Assembly (NCBI RefSeq): GCF_000238255.3
Contig: NZ_CP011039.1
Location: 359,001-423,000 of the forward strand
DNA from: Pseudoalteromonas spongiae UST010723-006
GTDB lineage: Bacteria > Pseudomonadota > Gammaproteobacteria > Enterobacterales > Alteromonadaceae
Reading direction: 5' to 3'
Length of the DNA stretch: 64,000 nt
The notes beneath the pieces were generated by a model. It was given only the letters and a program-made list of their open reading frames with translations. It made no database searches and was not told the DNA's origin. How positions within the stretch are numbered: the stretch's first letter is position 1; each line of letters opens with the position of its first letter. The translations under genes were made by a program, and so were the position numbers. This document shows, in pieces, positions 19,956-27,566 of this stretch.

Positions 19956-20845
19956 TGAGACGGAATTGCGGAATCGCGTTAGTTCAAGTGCTAATAATTT
20001 CAGTTATTTTAATTATGCTCAGCGTGTTTATTGGACAAACACTTAAGTCACAAATTAATGTTGCAAGAGATGTTCAAAAAGTACATCAGCTGAGACTAAA
20101 ATTAGAGACGGCAGAAGCTTTGGTTTTTAACGCGTTGTTATCTAACTTTAACTATCAAAACAAGAAAAGTGACAATGACGTTGCAAGAATATGGAATTTT
20201 TATTTTGAGCCGTTTGAAGTTGAGGATATAACTATTCAAATTCAAGATTTAAGCGGTTTATATAGTCTAAATACATTTGACAGAAATCATTTAAAAAAAC
20301 TATTTCAAGAGTTTGGAGTTGCTGAAAATAGAATAAATATATTTATTGACAGCCTGTTAGATTGGACAGATAAAGATGATAGCCTCAAGCCTTATGGCGC
20401 TGAAAAAGAATACTATCAAGGCTTATCAAAAGTAGGCCCTAGGAATGGTTACCTGCAATCAATTAATGAACTTCAGCATGTTAGAGAGAGTGATATTTTA
20501 ACTGTTGAACAGTGGAATAAGTATTTTACCGTGGAACCAACGCCTTTTTTTAACCCAATGAATTCTCCCGAAGCCATTATTAAAGCGATTGCTTATGACG
20601 AAAGTGGAGCCAACCGAATTATTAAACAAAGGCGAGAAGGAAATTTAAGTAGGCGACAATTTGAGGAAATGTCTGGGATAGAGCAAGAGGGTTTTGTTTC
20701 ATTCGCGAATGGATTTAAATTCAAAGTTGCGTTAACGGCAAGTGAAAATGGAATTATGTTACAAAAAAGCTTTATAATCGAACTCAAACGTCGTGATATT
20801 AATAACCCCGTAACGATTACCGATTTAGTGTGGAATAAGTTGTGA
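19952..20845 (+). CDS. gspK: Minor pseudopilin, GspK-like
   Basis: A 297-residue protein with leader MMRRNCG, cut before IALVQVLIISVILIMLSVF. It lacks Glu at position 5 (Gln-Val there), the known peculiarity of GspK at the pilus tip. The large alpha-rich domain includes LSGLYSLNTFD, a DSLLDWTDKDD motif and a calcium-type acidic segment, all characteristic of T2SSK. It overlaps gspJ and gspL by four bases each. Confidence 0.87.
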   Translation: MMRRNCGIALVQVLIISVILIMLSVFIGQTLKSQINVARDVQKVHQLRLKLETAEALVFNALLSNFNYQNKKSDNDVARIWNFYFEPFEVEDITIQIQDLSGLYSLNTFDRNHLKKLFQEFGVAENRINIFIDSLLDWTDKDDSLKPYGAEKEYYQGLSKVGPRNGYLQSINELQHVRESDILTVEQWNKYFTVEPTPFFNPMNSPEAIIKAIAYDESGANRIIKQRREGNLSRRQFEEMSGIEQEGFVSFANGFKFKVALTASENGIMLQKSFIIELKRRDINNPVTITDLVWNKL

Positions 20846-21927
20846 ATATAGGTGCAGTGATTAAATCAGAGGCTATTAAAAAGCGCCTTGTTAAATCGAT
20901 AGGTTACTATGCGGGTAGTATAGCGCCTTTATCTGATCAAGTTGATTTAAATAGTTTTAAACCAAAGCTGGTTATTGTTAGCAATAAGTACTGTGATGTT
21001 AAAACGATTACTTACCCAGCGATAGGTAAGAAAGAGTTGCTTGATATTTTAAAGTTAGATCGTGAAAGTTCCGCGCATGCAGTTACTCATGTCGTAATGA
21101 AAAACAGTGAGCAGGAAGGTTTTGATGTGCGCCGGACTGAGATTAGGGTAATTGACAGCGAAGTTCAAAACTCCGCATTGTGTCTAATTCCCGAATCTGA
21201 AATATTGGCAAACGCGGATACAAAAGGTTTGTTCAACTTAGCCACGCCTGTTGGTGAGATGTTTTTCTTGAATGTAGACCGTCCATTTTATTCTTATAAA
21301 ACGAGATTAATGTCTACACCTGAGTTATTTTGTTTGAGTGTTGGCGTAAATAATGAGGATGTACAAACAAACATTGCAGGTTGTGACTACTTAAAGTTCA
21401 TATTTGATACATTACTTACAATACCATTCGATAAATTAGTAAAAGTATGTCACTTCGAAGTTAAAAAACATATACCCCTTACACAATTACATTCGTTGTA
21501 TATAGCACCATTGGCAGCAGTTACGCTGTTGTATAGTGTAATTTACGGCTACACCCTGTTTAAAGTTGACCAGTTAGAGCAACACGTTAAAAGTTATGGT
21601 GACGATGTTTCTTCATTACTAAACCGAAAAGCAGTTATTGACTTTAACAGCGAATTTATTGATGTAGTCAACAAGCGCATTGTTTCTGCTCCGTTAGTTC
21701 ATTCTGACTGGAATTTAGTGCATGAAGCAATTAATGCAGGAATGGATTTACAGCAATTTTCAAAGAGAGATGGCATTGTTACGCTGCGTGGTATGTCTGA
21801 TAATGCTTCGAATGTATTAAAGCATGTGAGCAGTTTAGAGTATGTTGAAAGCGCAGAGTTTTTTGGTACTGTACGTAAGTCGCGTCAACGAGATTATAGT
21901 GTGATTCATGTTAGGTTAAAAAGCTAA
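20842..21927 (+). CDS. gspL: GspL/MshI-like assembly protein
   Basis: A 361-residue bitopic protein. The cytoplasmic region (1 to about 210) should have the actin-like GspL/PilM-type fold that recruits the ATPase. One membrane helix at about 219-236 (YIAPLAAVTLLYSVIYGYTL) precedes a coiled coil and a small periplasmic ferredoxin-like domain. The start is GTG 20842, overlapping gspK. Sequence conservation is weak; order, topology and length carry the call. Confidence 0.75.
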   Translation: MNIGAVIKSEAIKKRLVKSIGYYAGSIAPLSDQVDLNSFKPKLVIVSNKYCDVKTITYPAIGKKELLDILKLDRESSAHAVTHVVMKNSEQEGFDVRRTEIRVIDSEVQNSALCLIPESEILANADTKGLFNLATPVGEMFFLNVDRPFYSYKTRLMSTPELFCLSVGVNNEDVQTNIAGCDYLKFIFDTLLTIPFDKLVKVCHFEVKKHIPLTQLHSLYIAPLAAVTLLYSVIYGYTLFKVDQLEQHVKSYGDDVSSLLNRKAVIDFNSEFIDVVNKRIVSAPLVHSDWNLVHEAINAGMDLQQFSKRDGIVTLRGMSDNASNVLKHVSSLEYVESAEFFGTVRKSRQRDYSVIHVRLKS

Positions 21928-21928
21928 A

Positions 21929-22486
21929 ATGCAAGAAGTATTAAAAAAATATAAACATTATCTCATTATTTTGGTTGCGCTACTTGTTGCAAATGAAATT
22001 ACAGTTCCATTGTATGAAGCGATAACAGTTGAGCAACAGAAATTATTTCTTACAACTAAGCGCGTAGCAAAAACAGAGGCTGTGATTGCTCAAACGAATG
22101 CAATCGAGATGAATGAAGTTAAGGTGATGGTAGCAAAGAAAAAGGCCGATTCGCTTTTCTTTAAAGCTGAATCAGAATCGCAATTAAAGCTGCTGGCACA
22201 GGAAAAAATTGAATCAATACTAGCGCAATCTGGATGTGAGTTTAGTGCCATTACCTGGAAAGGTAATCAACCACTGAATGAAGAGATTAGTGAATGGCGA
22301 ATTGAAGTACGATACAACGCTAATCCGAGTTGTATCATTAGTGCTACCAGAAATATTGAAGCAGCTACACCTGTTATTCGTATTGGTGATTATATCTACG
22401 GCGGTAAAAAAATAAACTCGCGACCAAATGAACAGTTAAGAGGTACTCTAGAATTGAAACTGTGGCAGTCAAAGGTAGTTTTATGA
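21929..22486 (+). CDS. gspM: GspM/MshJ/PilO-like assembly protein
   Basis: A 185-residue bitopic inner-membrane protein with a short cytoplasmic tail, one helix at about 11-28 (YLIILVALLVANEITVPL), a coiled coil to about 85, and a small alpha/beta periplasmic domain. This is the GspM/PilO architecture that pairs with GspL. It starts one base after the gspL stop and its TGA overlaps the next ATG. Confidence 0.72.
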   Translation: MQEVLKKYKHYLIILVALLVANEITVPLYEAITVEQQKLFLTTKRVAKTEAVIAQTNAIEMNEVKVMVAKKKADSLFFKAESESQLKLLAQEKIESILAQSGCEFSAITWKGNQPLNEEISEWRIEVRYNANPSCIISATRNIEAATPVIRIGDYIYGGKKINSRPNEQLRGTLELKLWQSKVVL

Positions 22487-22971
22487 AGATCTTTATTCTG
22501 ATAGTGACTCTTGTATCTTGTTATATCGCAATTAATGATATTTTGCCTGAAGATGCTGCTAAAGAAGAAGTAAGGGAGGTGTCGATAGACACTGAACTTG
22601 CTAAGTTAGCATCTTTGCCAGAAGAGTTAGCGCTAGAAAGGTCTTGGAAAGAGGCTAAAAAAAAGTTCGATAAAGAGCTTGAAGAAAGAAGAAACCCCAA
22701 ACCGCAAGCTAAACCAACAGTCAGTAAGCCTAAAACCAAGGTGTCGACTTTAAATATAAATGGTATTGAATATAGTTTACTCGCGGTGGTAAATGCAGGT
22801 ATGACTCCTTATATACTACTAAAATCTCCGAGTCATCCACTTAAAAAGGTTGAAATTAATATGGATATTGCACCAAGTGTAAAATTAAAAGAAGTGCATA
22901 ATGACCGTATTTTTGTTGCAGTGGGAGAGAGTGTGAAAGAATTTAAATTATTTGAGCGTAAAAAATCATGA
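22483..22971 (+). CDS. Small GspC/MshK/PilP-like alignment protein
   Basis: A 162-residue protein starting at ATG 22483, coupled to the preceding stop. It has an N-terminal hydrophobic helix (FILIVTLVSCYIAI), a charged coiled-coil region, a Pro/Lys-rich linker near residue 70-90 and a small beta domain (INGIEYSLLAVVNAGMTPYILLK). That layout matches the homology-region part of GspC or MshK/PilP, which bridges the inner-membrane platform and the secretin. It is far shorter than classical GspC (about 270-300) and has no PDZ domain. Confidence 0.65.
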   Translation: MKIFILIVTLVSCYIAINDILPEDAAKEEVREVSIDTELAKLASLPEELALERSWKEAKKKFDKELEERRNPKPQAKPTVSKPKTKVSTLNINGIEYSLLAVVNAGMTPYILLKSPSHPLKKVEINMDIAPSVKLKEVHNDRIFVAVGESVKEFKLFERKKS

Positions 22972-25031
22972 ATCCAGTTTCAGTCAAAAAAAGCTTAGTA
23001 TCACTAGCTGTGTTATTTGCATTGTCAGGGTGTGCATTAACCAATCCTAATGCAGGGTTACAGCAGCAGAAAACAGAAATTGGAAAATCGTATCTAGCGT
23101 CAAACGATACTGAAAATACAGAAGCAGTCATTACAACAGAGCCTACTGAGCGAACAGGTGGTACTGAGGTGCTTTATAGACTAAGCGACAATGATAAAGA
23201 TGTTACGCTTGGTGTTGATTTGGCAGCTCGGTTTGGCAATAAAAAACAATTTCATATTTCGGCAAATGCACTACCTGTGAACGACTTTATAAACTATGTT
23301 TTTGGCGAAACATTAAACGTCTCTTATTTAGTTGATCCACAGGTGAAAGTTCTAACTTCACCCGTCACATTAAATTTAAATGAACAAGTTACCGGTGCAA
23401 AACTGTTCTCCTTGGCACAGCAGGTGTTATCGCAAAATAAAATAGATGTTTCATTTAGTGATGGTATTTATTACTTACATATGTTGACCGATGGTGCGCA
23501 AAGTAGTATCGCTTTTGGTTTTGGTAGAACGCAAAGTAGTGTTCCTAATGTATCAGGCCAAGTCATGCAGTTAGCTAAGTTAGATTTTGATTTGAGCACG
23601 TCGTTACGAAGGGTGATTCAAGATTTGACAGGGGTTGAAGTGGGACATGACCGAGGTCAGTCACTTGTTACGTTAAAAGGTGATAAAGAGAAAGTACAAC
23701 GTGCGCTATCCTTGTTGGTTATGTTTGATAGTTCTATGATCTACAATAAATCTTCGGCGTTATTGACATTCCAATACATTGACAGCAGAACGTTCATTGA
23801 ACAAGCGAAAGCGATTTTATCTGAAGAAGGTATAGTTGTTGGTGAGGGGTTGCGAGCAAGCAAAAATGTAGCGTTTATCCCGATAGAGCATCTAGGCAAA
23901 GTTGCTGTATTTGCAAATTCTGACGAGATTATTGATAGAGTTGCTTATTGGAGAAATACCTTAGACAAACCCGCAACAGGAACTGATCAGAGCTTCTTTA
24001 TCTATCATCCTAAGTTTGCGCGAGCGATGGATTTGGGTGCCAGTTTAGCCCCCTTAATCGGTGGCTCTGCACCGGCGGGCGCTGCAAGAGAGGAAAGGAC
24101 ATCTGCGAGCGACAGAAGTCAAGGTACCTCTTCAAACAAGGCAAAGGCAGCGAGTAAAACCACATCAATAGAAGGTGATAATATCCGCTTGGTAGTTGAT
24201 GATAGAACGAATTCCTTAATTTTTTATGGTGAAGGCCGCTTTTATCAAGAGTTGCAACCAATCATCAAACAGCTAGATATCATGCCAAAGCAAGTAATGC
24301 TTGAAGTAATTATTGCTGAGGTAAAGTTAACAGGGAGCTTTTCAAAAGGCGTTGAGTATGCCATTAAAAATGGTTCTTCCGGTAATAAAACAAACACAGT
24401 TTCCTTTAGTGGAGAAAGCGGTTTTTCCTATTCAATAGTTGGCTTAAACGGTAACTTTTCTGTTAACCTCAATCAAAAAGATGGGTTAGTTAATGTTTTA
24501 TCTCGTCCAACATTGTTAGTTCGTGACGGAGTATCAGCAAATATTAGTGTTGGTGACAATATTCCGACTATTGGCAGTACTACTAGTGACCCGATTAGTG
24601 GTGATAGAGAAACAACACAAATAGAATATAGAAAAACAGGTGTCGATTTAACGGTAGTACCAACGGTAAATGCGCAAGGTACGATTATTATGGAGATTCA
24701 GCAAGATATCTCGAATGAGTCACCTGATGGTTCAAGTATAAACGGAAGCCCTTCTATTTTTGAACGAACTATTTCAACAGAGGTTGTGGCTGGTGACGGT
24801 CAAACCGTGATACTTGGTGGCTTAATTAGCGAGAATAACTCCACGAATTCGAATTCAGTTCCTTTACTGGGTAGTATTCCTGTTTTAGGGCACTTATTTA
24901 GAACAGACTCAGACAATCAAGATAAAACAGAGTTGGTTGTTTTAGTTACACCTAAAATCGTGCATAACCTAGAAGATTGGAATCGCGTAAAGTCATCTTT
25001 CTTGAGTGGTTTAGAGAATGTTAGCTTTTAA
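22968..25031 (+). CDS. gspD: Secretin lipoprotein, GspD/MshL-like
   Basis: Outer-membrane secretin forming the exit pore. The 687 residues begin with a lipoprotein signal; the lipobox ALSGC puts the lipidated Cys at about 22. An STN/N0-like domain (about 90-150) is followed by N-domains, a Ser/Ala-rich variable segment (about 370-400), and the C-terminal secretin domain from about 430. The signature end VPLLGSIPVLGHLFR leads into TELVVLVTPKIV. An own lipid anchor is typical of MshL-type secretins and may remove the need for a pilotin. The ATG overlaps the preceding gene by four bases. Confidence 0.94.
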   Translation: MNPVSVKKSLVSLAVLFALSGCALTNPNAGLQQQKTEIGKSYLASNDTENTEAVITTEPTERTGGTEVLYRLSDNDKDVTLGVDLAARFGNKKQFHISANALPVNDFINYVFGETLNVSYLVDPQVKVLTSPVTLNLNEQVTGAKLFSLAQQVLSQNKIDVSFSDGIYYLHMLTDGAQSSIAFGFGRTQSSVPNVSGQVMQLAKLDFDLSTSLRRVIQDLTGVEVGHDRGQSLVTLKGDKEKVQRALSLLVMFDSSMIYNKSSALLTFQYIDSRTFIEQAKAILSEEGIVVGEGLRASKNVAFIPIEHLGKVAVFANSDEIIDRVAYWRNTLDKPATGTDQSFFIYHPKFARAMDLGASLAPLIGGSAPAGAAREERTSASDRSQGTSSNKAKAASKTTSIEGDNIRLVVDDRTNSLIFYGEGRFYQELQPIIKQLDIMPKQVMLEVIIAEVKLTGSFSKGVEYAIKNGSSGNKTNTVSFSGESGFSYSIVGLNGNFSVNLNQKDGLVNVLSRPTLLVRDGVSANISVGDNIPTIGSTTSDPISGDRETTQIEYRKTGVDLTVVPTVNAQGTIIMEIQQDISNESPDGSSINGSPSIFERTISTEVVAGDGQTVILGGLISENNSTNSNSVPLLGSIPVLGHLFRTDSDNQDKTELVVLVTPKIVHNLEDWNRVKSSFLSGLENVSF

Positions 25032-25289
25032 CAAAAAATCTACATAAATACTTGAAAAAGTATCAATCTCGGGTTAACTTTTGCTGGCTTACTAGTTTAT
25101 TAAATTTTCGTGATTGTGCTTGGTTAACAAACTTGTCATAATCGCGGTATAAAATGGAATTAAAGTTGTAATAAGCTATTTTTCTAAAAATAACAAGATG
25201 TAAGTACAGTAAGTCGTTAGAAATGATGAGATGTTATTTATTTTGTGTAAAAATAATACGTTAAATCATTAAAATAATAACTCTATGAC

Positions 25290-25318
25290 TTGACAATATG
25301 GGTTTGAGCCCTTAAATT
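25290..25318 (+). promoter_or_regulatory. Promoter of the S-layer candidate gene
   Basis: A consensus -35 TTGACA at 25290-25295 and TAAATT at 25313-25318 are separated by exactly 17 bases. Predicted transcription starts at about 25324-25326, inside the 5' arm of the first leader hairpin. A perfect -35 fits a very highly expressed gene. Confidence 0.7.
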
Positions 25319-25320
25319 GC

Positions 25321-25351
25321 AAGGATTCGGTAAACTCCTTGCCGAATCCTT
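25321..25351 (+). promoter_or_regulatory. 5'-terminal leader hairpin 1
   Basis: A perfect 10-bp stem AAGGATTCGG (25321-25330) with CCGAATCCTT (25342-25351) and an 11-base loop. It lies at or next to the predicted 5' end of the transcript, where stem-loops are known to protect mRNAs such as E. coli ompA from RNase E entry. It could also be a terminator-like relic, but only two T follow. Confidence 0.7.
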
Positions 25352-25360
25352 AAAGTTCTT

Positions 25361-25386
25361 GGTTTAGAGCAACTCCGCTTTAGACC
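25361..25386 (+). promoter_or_regulatory. Leader hairpin 2
   Basis: GGTTTAGAGC (25361-25370) pairs with GCTTTAGACC (25377-25386) over 10 bp with two G-U wobbles. The loop is AACTCC. Confidence 0.6.
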
Positions 25387-25400
25387 AGTTTCATGAAACT
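25387..25400 (+). promoter_or_regulatory. Leader palindrome 3 next to the ribosome site
   Basis: A perfect 14-base palindrome, AGTTTC-AT-GAAACT, ends one base before the GGAG ribosome site (25402-25405). As RNA it would need a larger loop to fold; as DNA it could be a protein site. Its position allows control of translation start. Confidence 0.5.
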
Positions 25401-25415
25401 TGGAGAATGGAAATA

Positions 25416-26924
25416 ATGAAATTTTACAAAAAGGCGTTACTAGCTACTGCTATCGCTACTTCATTCGGCGCTAGCGCTGCATCAATCAGCACTTCTAACG
25501 TGCTAAAACTTTCTAAAGAAGGTATTGCTGCTGGTGTTGATGCTGGTAACCAACAGTTATCTTTCGACGTTATCGTTGATAAAAACCACCCTGCGGCTTC
25601 ACGTATTACGTTAACTTTTGATGACGCTGTACGTTTAGGTGATCTGTCAGCTTGTACTGGTGATGTTGTAACAGACCCAGCTTCAGGTAATGGTGTATGT
25701 GGTGCAGCAGCTCCGGCGACTTCTGTAGATGATGCGGTTGTTACTTTCGACTACGGTACAGGTTCATTTACGTTTGATAACGTATCTGTTACTAAGTATG
25801 ATGAGAAAAAAGGCACTGTAGACTCTATCTCTTTCGACGTTAACTTAGGTAACCCGTTAATCGCTGACTCTGCATTCCGCGTTATCATCGGTTCAAACGA
25901 CGACAAAACAACTCCTCCGCTAACTGGTAGCTCACTTGCTGTTGTTCTTGGTGAAACTTACGTAAACTACTCTTCAGTGCAAGCTGACCTTGAAACGCCA
26001 ATCGAAACTGGTATGGGTAAAATTGCAGAAGAAACTACTCAGTTTGGTTTTGAAGTAAGCACTAAGTTCGACGGTATTATCGACCGTGATGATCTTACTA
26101 CTTTCGTAGATGGTTCAACTGATAAGTCAGTATGGACGTTCACTAACGATGAAACTCTTGGCGCAGCTCTTCTTGTTACTGATGCAGATATTGTTTACTC
26201 AGGTAACTTTAAAACAGTTGTTAACTCTGAGCTAACAGCGTCTACTCTTAAAGTTAATACTGGTACTCCTGCTTCTGCTCCTGCAACAGTTGTAATGAGC
26301 ACAGGCACTACTCCAGTAGCTGTTGGCGTTAAGCACGACTTATTTGGTGCACTTGTTGCTGGTAAAACAGCTTACACAGGTACAATCGACTTTACACGTG
26401 TTGCTGCTTCTACAGACGCAATTCCTGTAACTACTCCAACTGAAGTTTCTGTTACTATCGATGCTTCTAACTACAAAGTTAAAGCAGCTGACTTCCAAGA
26501 CGTTATCTTCTCAGAAGTTGCAGGTGGTGAGTGGAAGATTGATGCAACTATCATCAACGTTCCTTACTACGTAGTTAACCACGCTGATACTCAGTCTAAC
26601 ATCCACATGGCTAACGAAGCTGACGAAGTTGCAGATGTTATCATCTCAGCTATCGATGACATGGGTAACGAGTACGGTCCAGTTGACCTAGGTATCGACC
26701 TAGCTGGTAACACTGTAACTAAAGTTAAGCCTAAGCAAATCAAAGAAGCACTAGGTATCGACGACACTACAGTTCTTAAGTTAAGCGTTACTTTCAACAT
26801 TGATGCATACGCTCAAGACGTTGCTGCATACGCGTTCTCGCAAAACAGCCAAGGTCGTTCTGAAGTTTCTAACTCTCAGTACAAAGTTGACGGTAAAATC
26901 GTTAAGACTAAATCAGCACTTTAA
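25416..26924 (+). CDS. Probable S-layer protein (Slr4-like), secreted
   Basis: A 502-residue exported protein. ATG 25416 gives signal peptide MKFYKKALLATAIATSFGASA, cut before ASIS. The mature part is acidic, rich in Thr, Val, Asp and Ala, and beta-rich without enzymatic motifs. Its only two cysteines lie close together (about residues 62 and 76), a likely disulfide loop. Codon use differs sharply from its neighbours: AAC, TTC, TAC, ATC, GGT and CGT dominate, the pattern of very highly expressed genes. It has its own promoter, structured leader and strong terminator, directly downstream of a secretion operon. All this fits the Slr4 S-layer family described in Pseudoalteromonas tunicata. I could not align it, so family membership is inference; another abundant matrix protein is the main alternative. 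Confidence 0.65.
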   Translation: MKFYKKALLATAIATSFGASAASISTSNVLKLSKEGIAAGVDAGNQQLSFDVIVDKNHPAASRITLTFDDAVRLGDLSACTGDVVTDPASGNGVCGAAAPATSVDDAVVTFDYGTGSFTFDNVSVTKYDEKKGTVDSISFDVNLGNPLIADSAFRVIIGSNDDKTTPPLTGSSLAVVLGETYVNYSSVQADLETPIETGMGKIAEETTQFGFEVSTKFDGIIDRDDLTTFVDGSTDKSVWTFTNDETLGAALLVTDADIVYSGNFKTVVNSELTASTLKVNTGTPASAPATVVMSTGTTPVAVGVKHDLFGALVAGKTAYTGTIDFTRVAASTDAIPVTTPTEVSVTIDASNYKVKAADFQDVIFSEVAGGEWKIDATIINVPYYVVNHADTQSNIHMANEADEVADVIISAIDDMGNEYGPVDLGIDLAGNTVTKVKPKQIKEALGIDDTTVLKLSVTFNIDAYAQDVAAYAFSQNSQGRSEVSNSQYKVDGKIVKTKSAL

Positions 26925-26947
26925 TTTCTAATTAATATTGCTAATAT

Positions 26948-26977
26948 AAACCCGGCCTAGTGCCGGGTTTATTTTTT
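26948..26977 (+). terminator. Strong terminator after the S-layer candidate gene
   Basis: A perfect 9-bp stem AAACCCGGC/GCCGGGTTT has a 5-base loop and is followed by A and six T. It separates the highly expressed gene from the small gene 10 bases downstream. Confidence 0.93.
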
Positions 26978-26987
26978 AGGAGATAAA

Positions 26988-27530
26988 ATGAAAAAAATAC
27001 TAGCTACCACAATTGGTGCCTTATTTTCCTTTAATGTGTTAGCGAATGCATGTTTAGTTAATGTTGAGTTTGTTAATCCCCCCCAAGTTAAGCATGAGAA
27101 CCATAAAGTAAACGAAAATGTGTCTCTTGATATGTCTCAGCAATTAGATATTCAAACGTTTGGTAATATAAATGTAGCAACTAATGTAACTTGCCAAAAA
27201 CTTAATGGCGCACAGTATAGCGGCAGTGAACAAGAGTGGAATAACTTTATCGGCACAGCTAGAAAAGGGTTGTTAGCAACGGGGCATAAAGATTTAAAGA
27301 TTACATTGTTTCCAAATGATAATGCCTTATTTAACGATAAGCACCAATCTCTGGAATATCGTTTTTCTGGTGAAAGGTCTGGAAATAAACAGATAATTTA
27401 TAATTTGGCTGTACTAAATAAAACTCAAAATACCCTCTATGTTTTTGCTGTTAGCGGCCATGAAAACGCAAAAAAAGAAATAGAAGAAGAGTTTTTAAGA
27501 TTAAAATCAACCATTCAATTTCCGCTATAA
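26988..27530 (+). CDS. Small exported protein of unknown function
   Basis: A 180-residue protein with signal peptide MKKILATTIGALFSFNVLANA, cut near ACLV. The mature part has two cysteines (about 22 and 68), so possibly one disulfide. The C-terminal strand-helix pattern (YNLAVLNKTQNTLYVFAVSG, then a charged helix and STIQFPL) recalls the PsbP/DcrB-like fold, but this is only an impression. A good ribosome site (TTAGGAG) precedes it. It depends on read-through of the preceding terminator or an unseen promoter. Conserved linkage with the S-layer gene would make it an accessory factor; I cannot test this here. Confidence 0.7.
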   Translation: MKKILATTIGALFSFNVLANACLVNVEFVNPPQVKHENHKVNENVSLDMSQQLDIQTFGNINVATNVTCQKLNGAQYSGSEQEWNNFIGTARKGLLATGHKDLKITLFPNDNALFNDKHQSLEYRFSGERSGNKQIIYNLAVLNKTQNTLYVFAVSGHENAKKEIEEEFLRLKSTIQFPL

Positions 27531-27559
27531 ACAATGGGCAAGCAGCCCATTGTTTATAG
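27525..27559. terminator. Bidirectional terminator between convergent genes
   Basis: A perfect 15-bp stem (27525-27539 with 27545-27559; core AAACAATGGGC/GCCCATTGTTT) has a 5-base loop. It starts inside the stop codon region of the plus gene and lies just beyond the end of the minus-strand gene at 27567. A/T-rich flanks on both arms let it work in both directions. Confidence 0.8.
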
Positions 27560-27566
27560 CCTGTTG

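Larger units (their letters stand above)
25032..25415 (+). promoter_or_regulatory. Regulatory interval and leader of the S-layer candidate gene
   Basis: A 384-base AT-rich gap between the secretin gene and the S-layer candidate. It contains a small hairpin ATACTT/AAGTAT at 25049-25064, with no T-run, and no coding frame. A strong promoter lies at 25290-25318, followed by three hairpins that fill most of the roughly 90-base leader up to ATG 25416. The promoter and hairpins are listed separately. Confidence 0.75.

Noticed and set aside
25321-25351. First leader hairpin as a terminator for the secretion operon
   Set aside because: The stem is perfect but lies beyond the consensus promoter and is followed by only two T, so a leader element is more likely.
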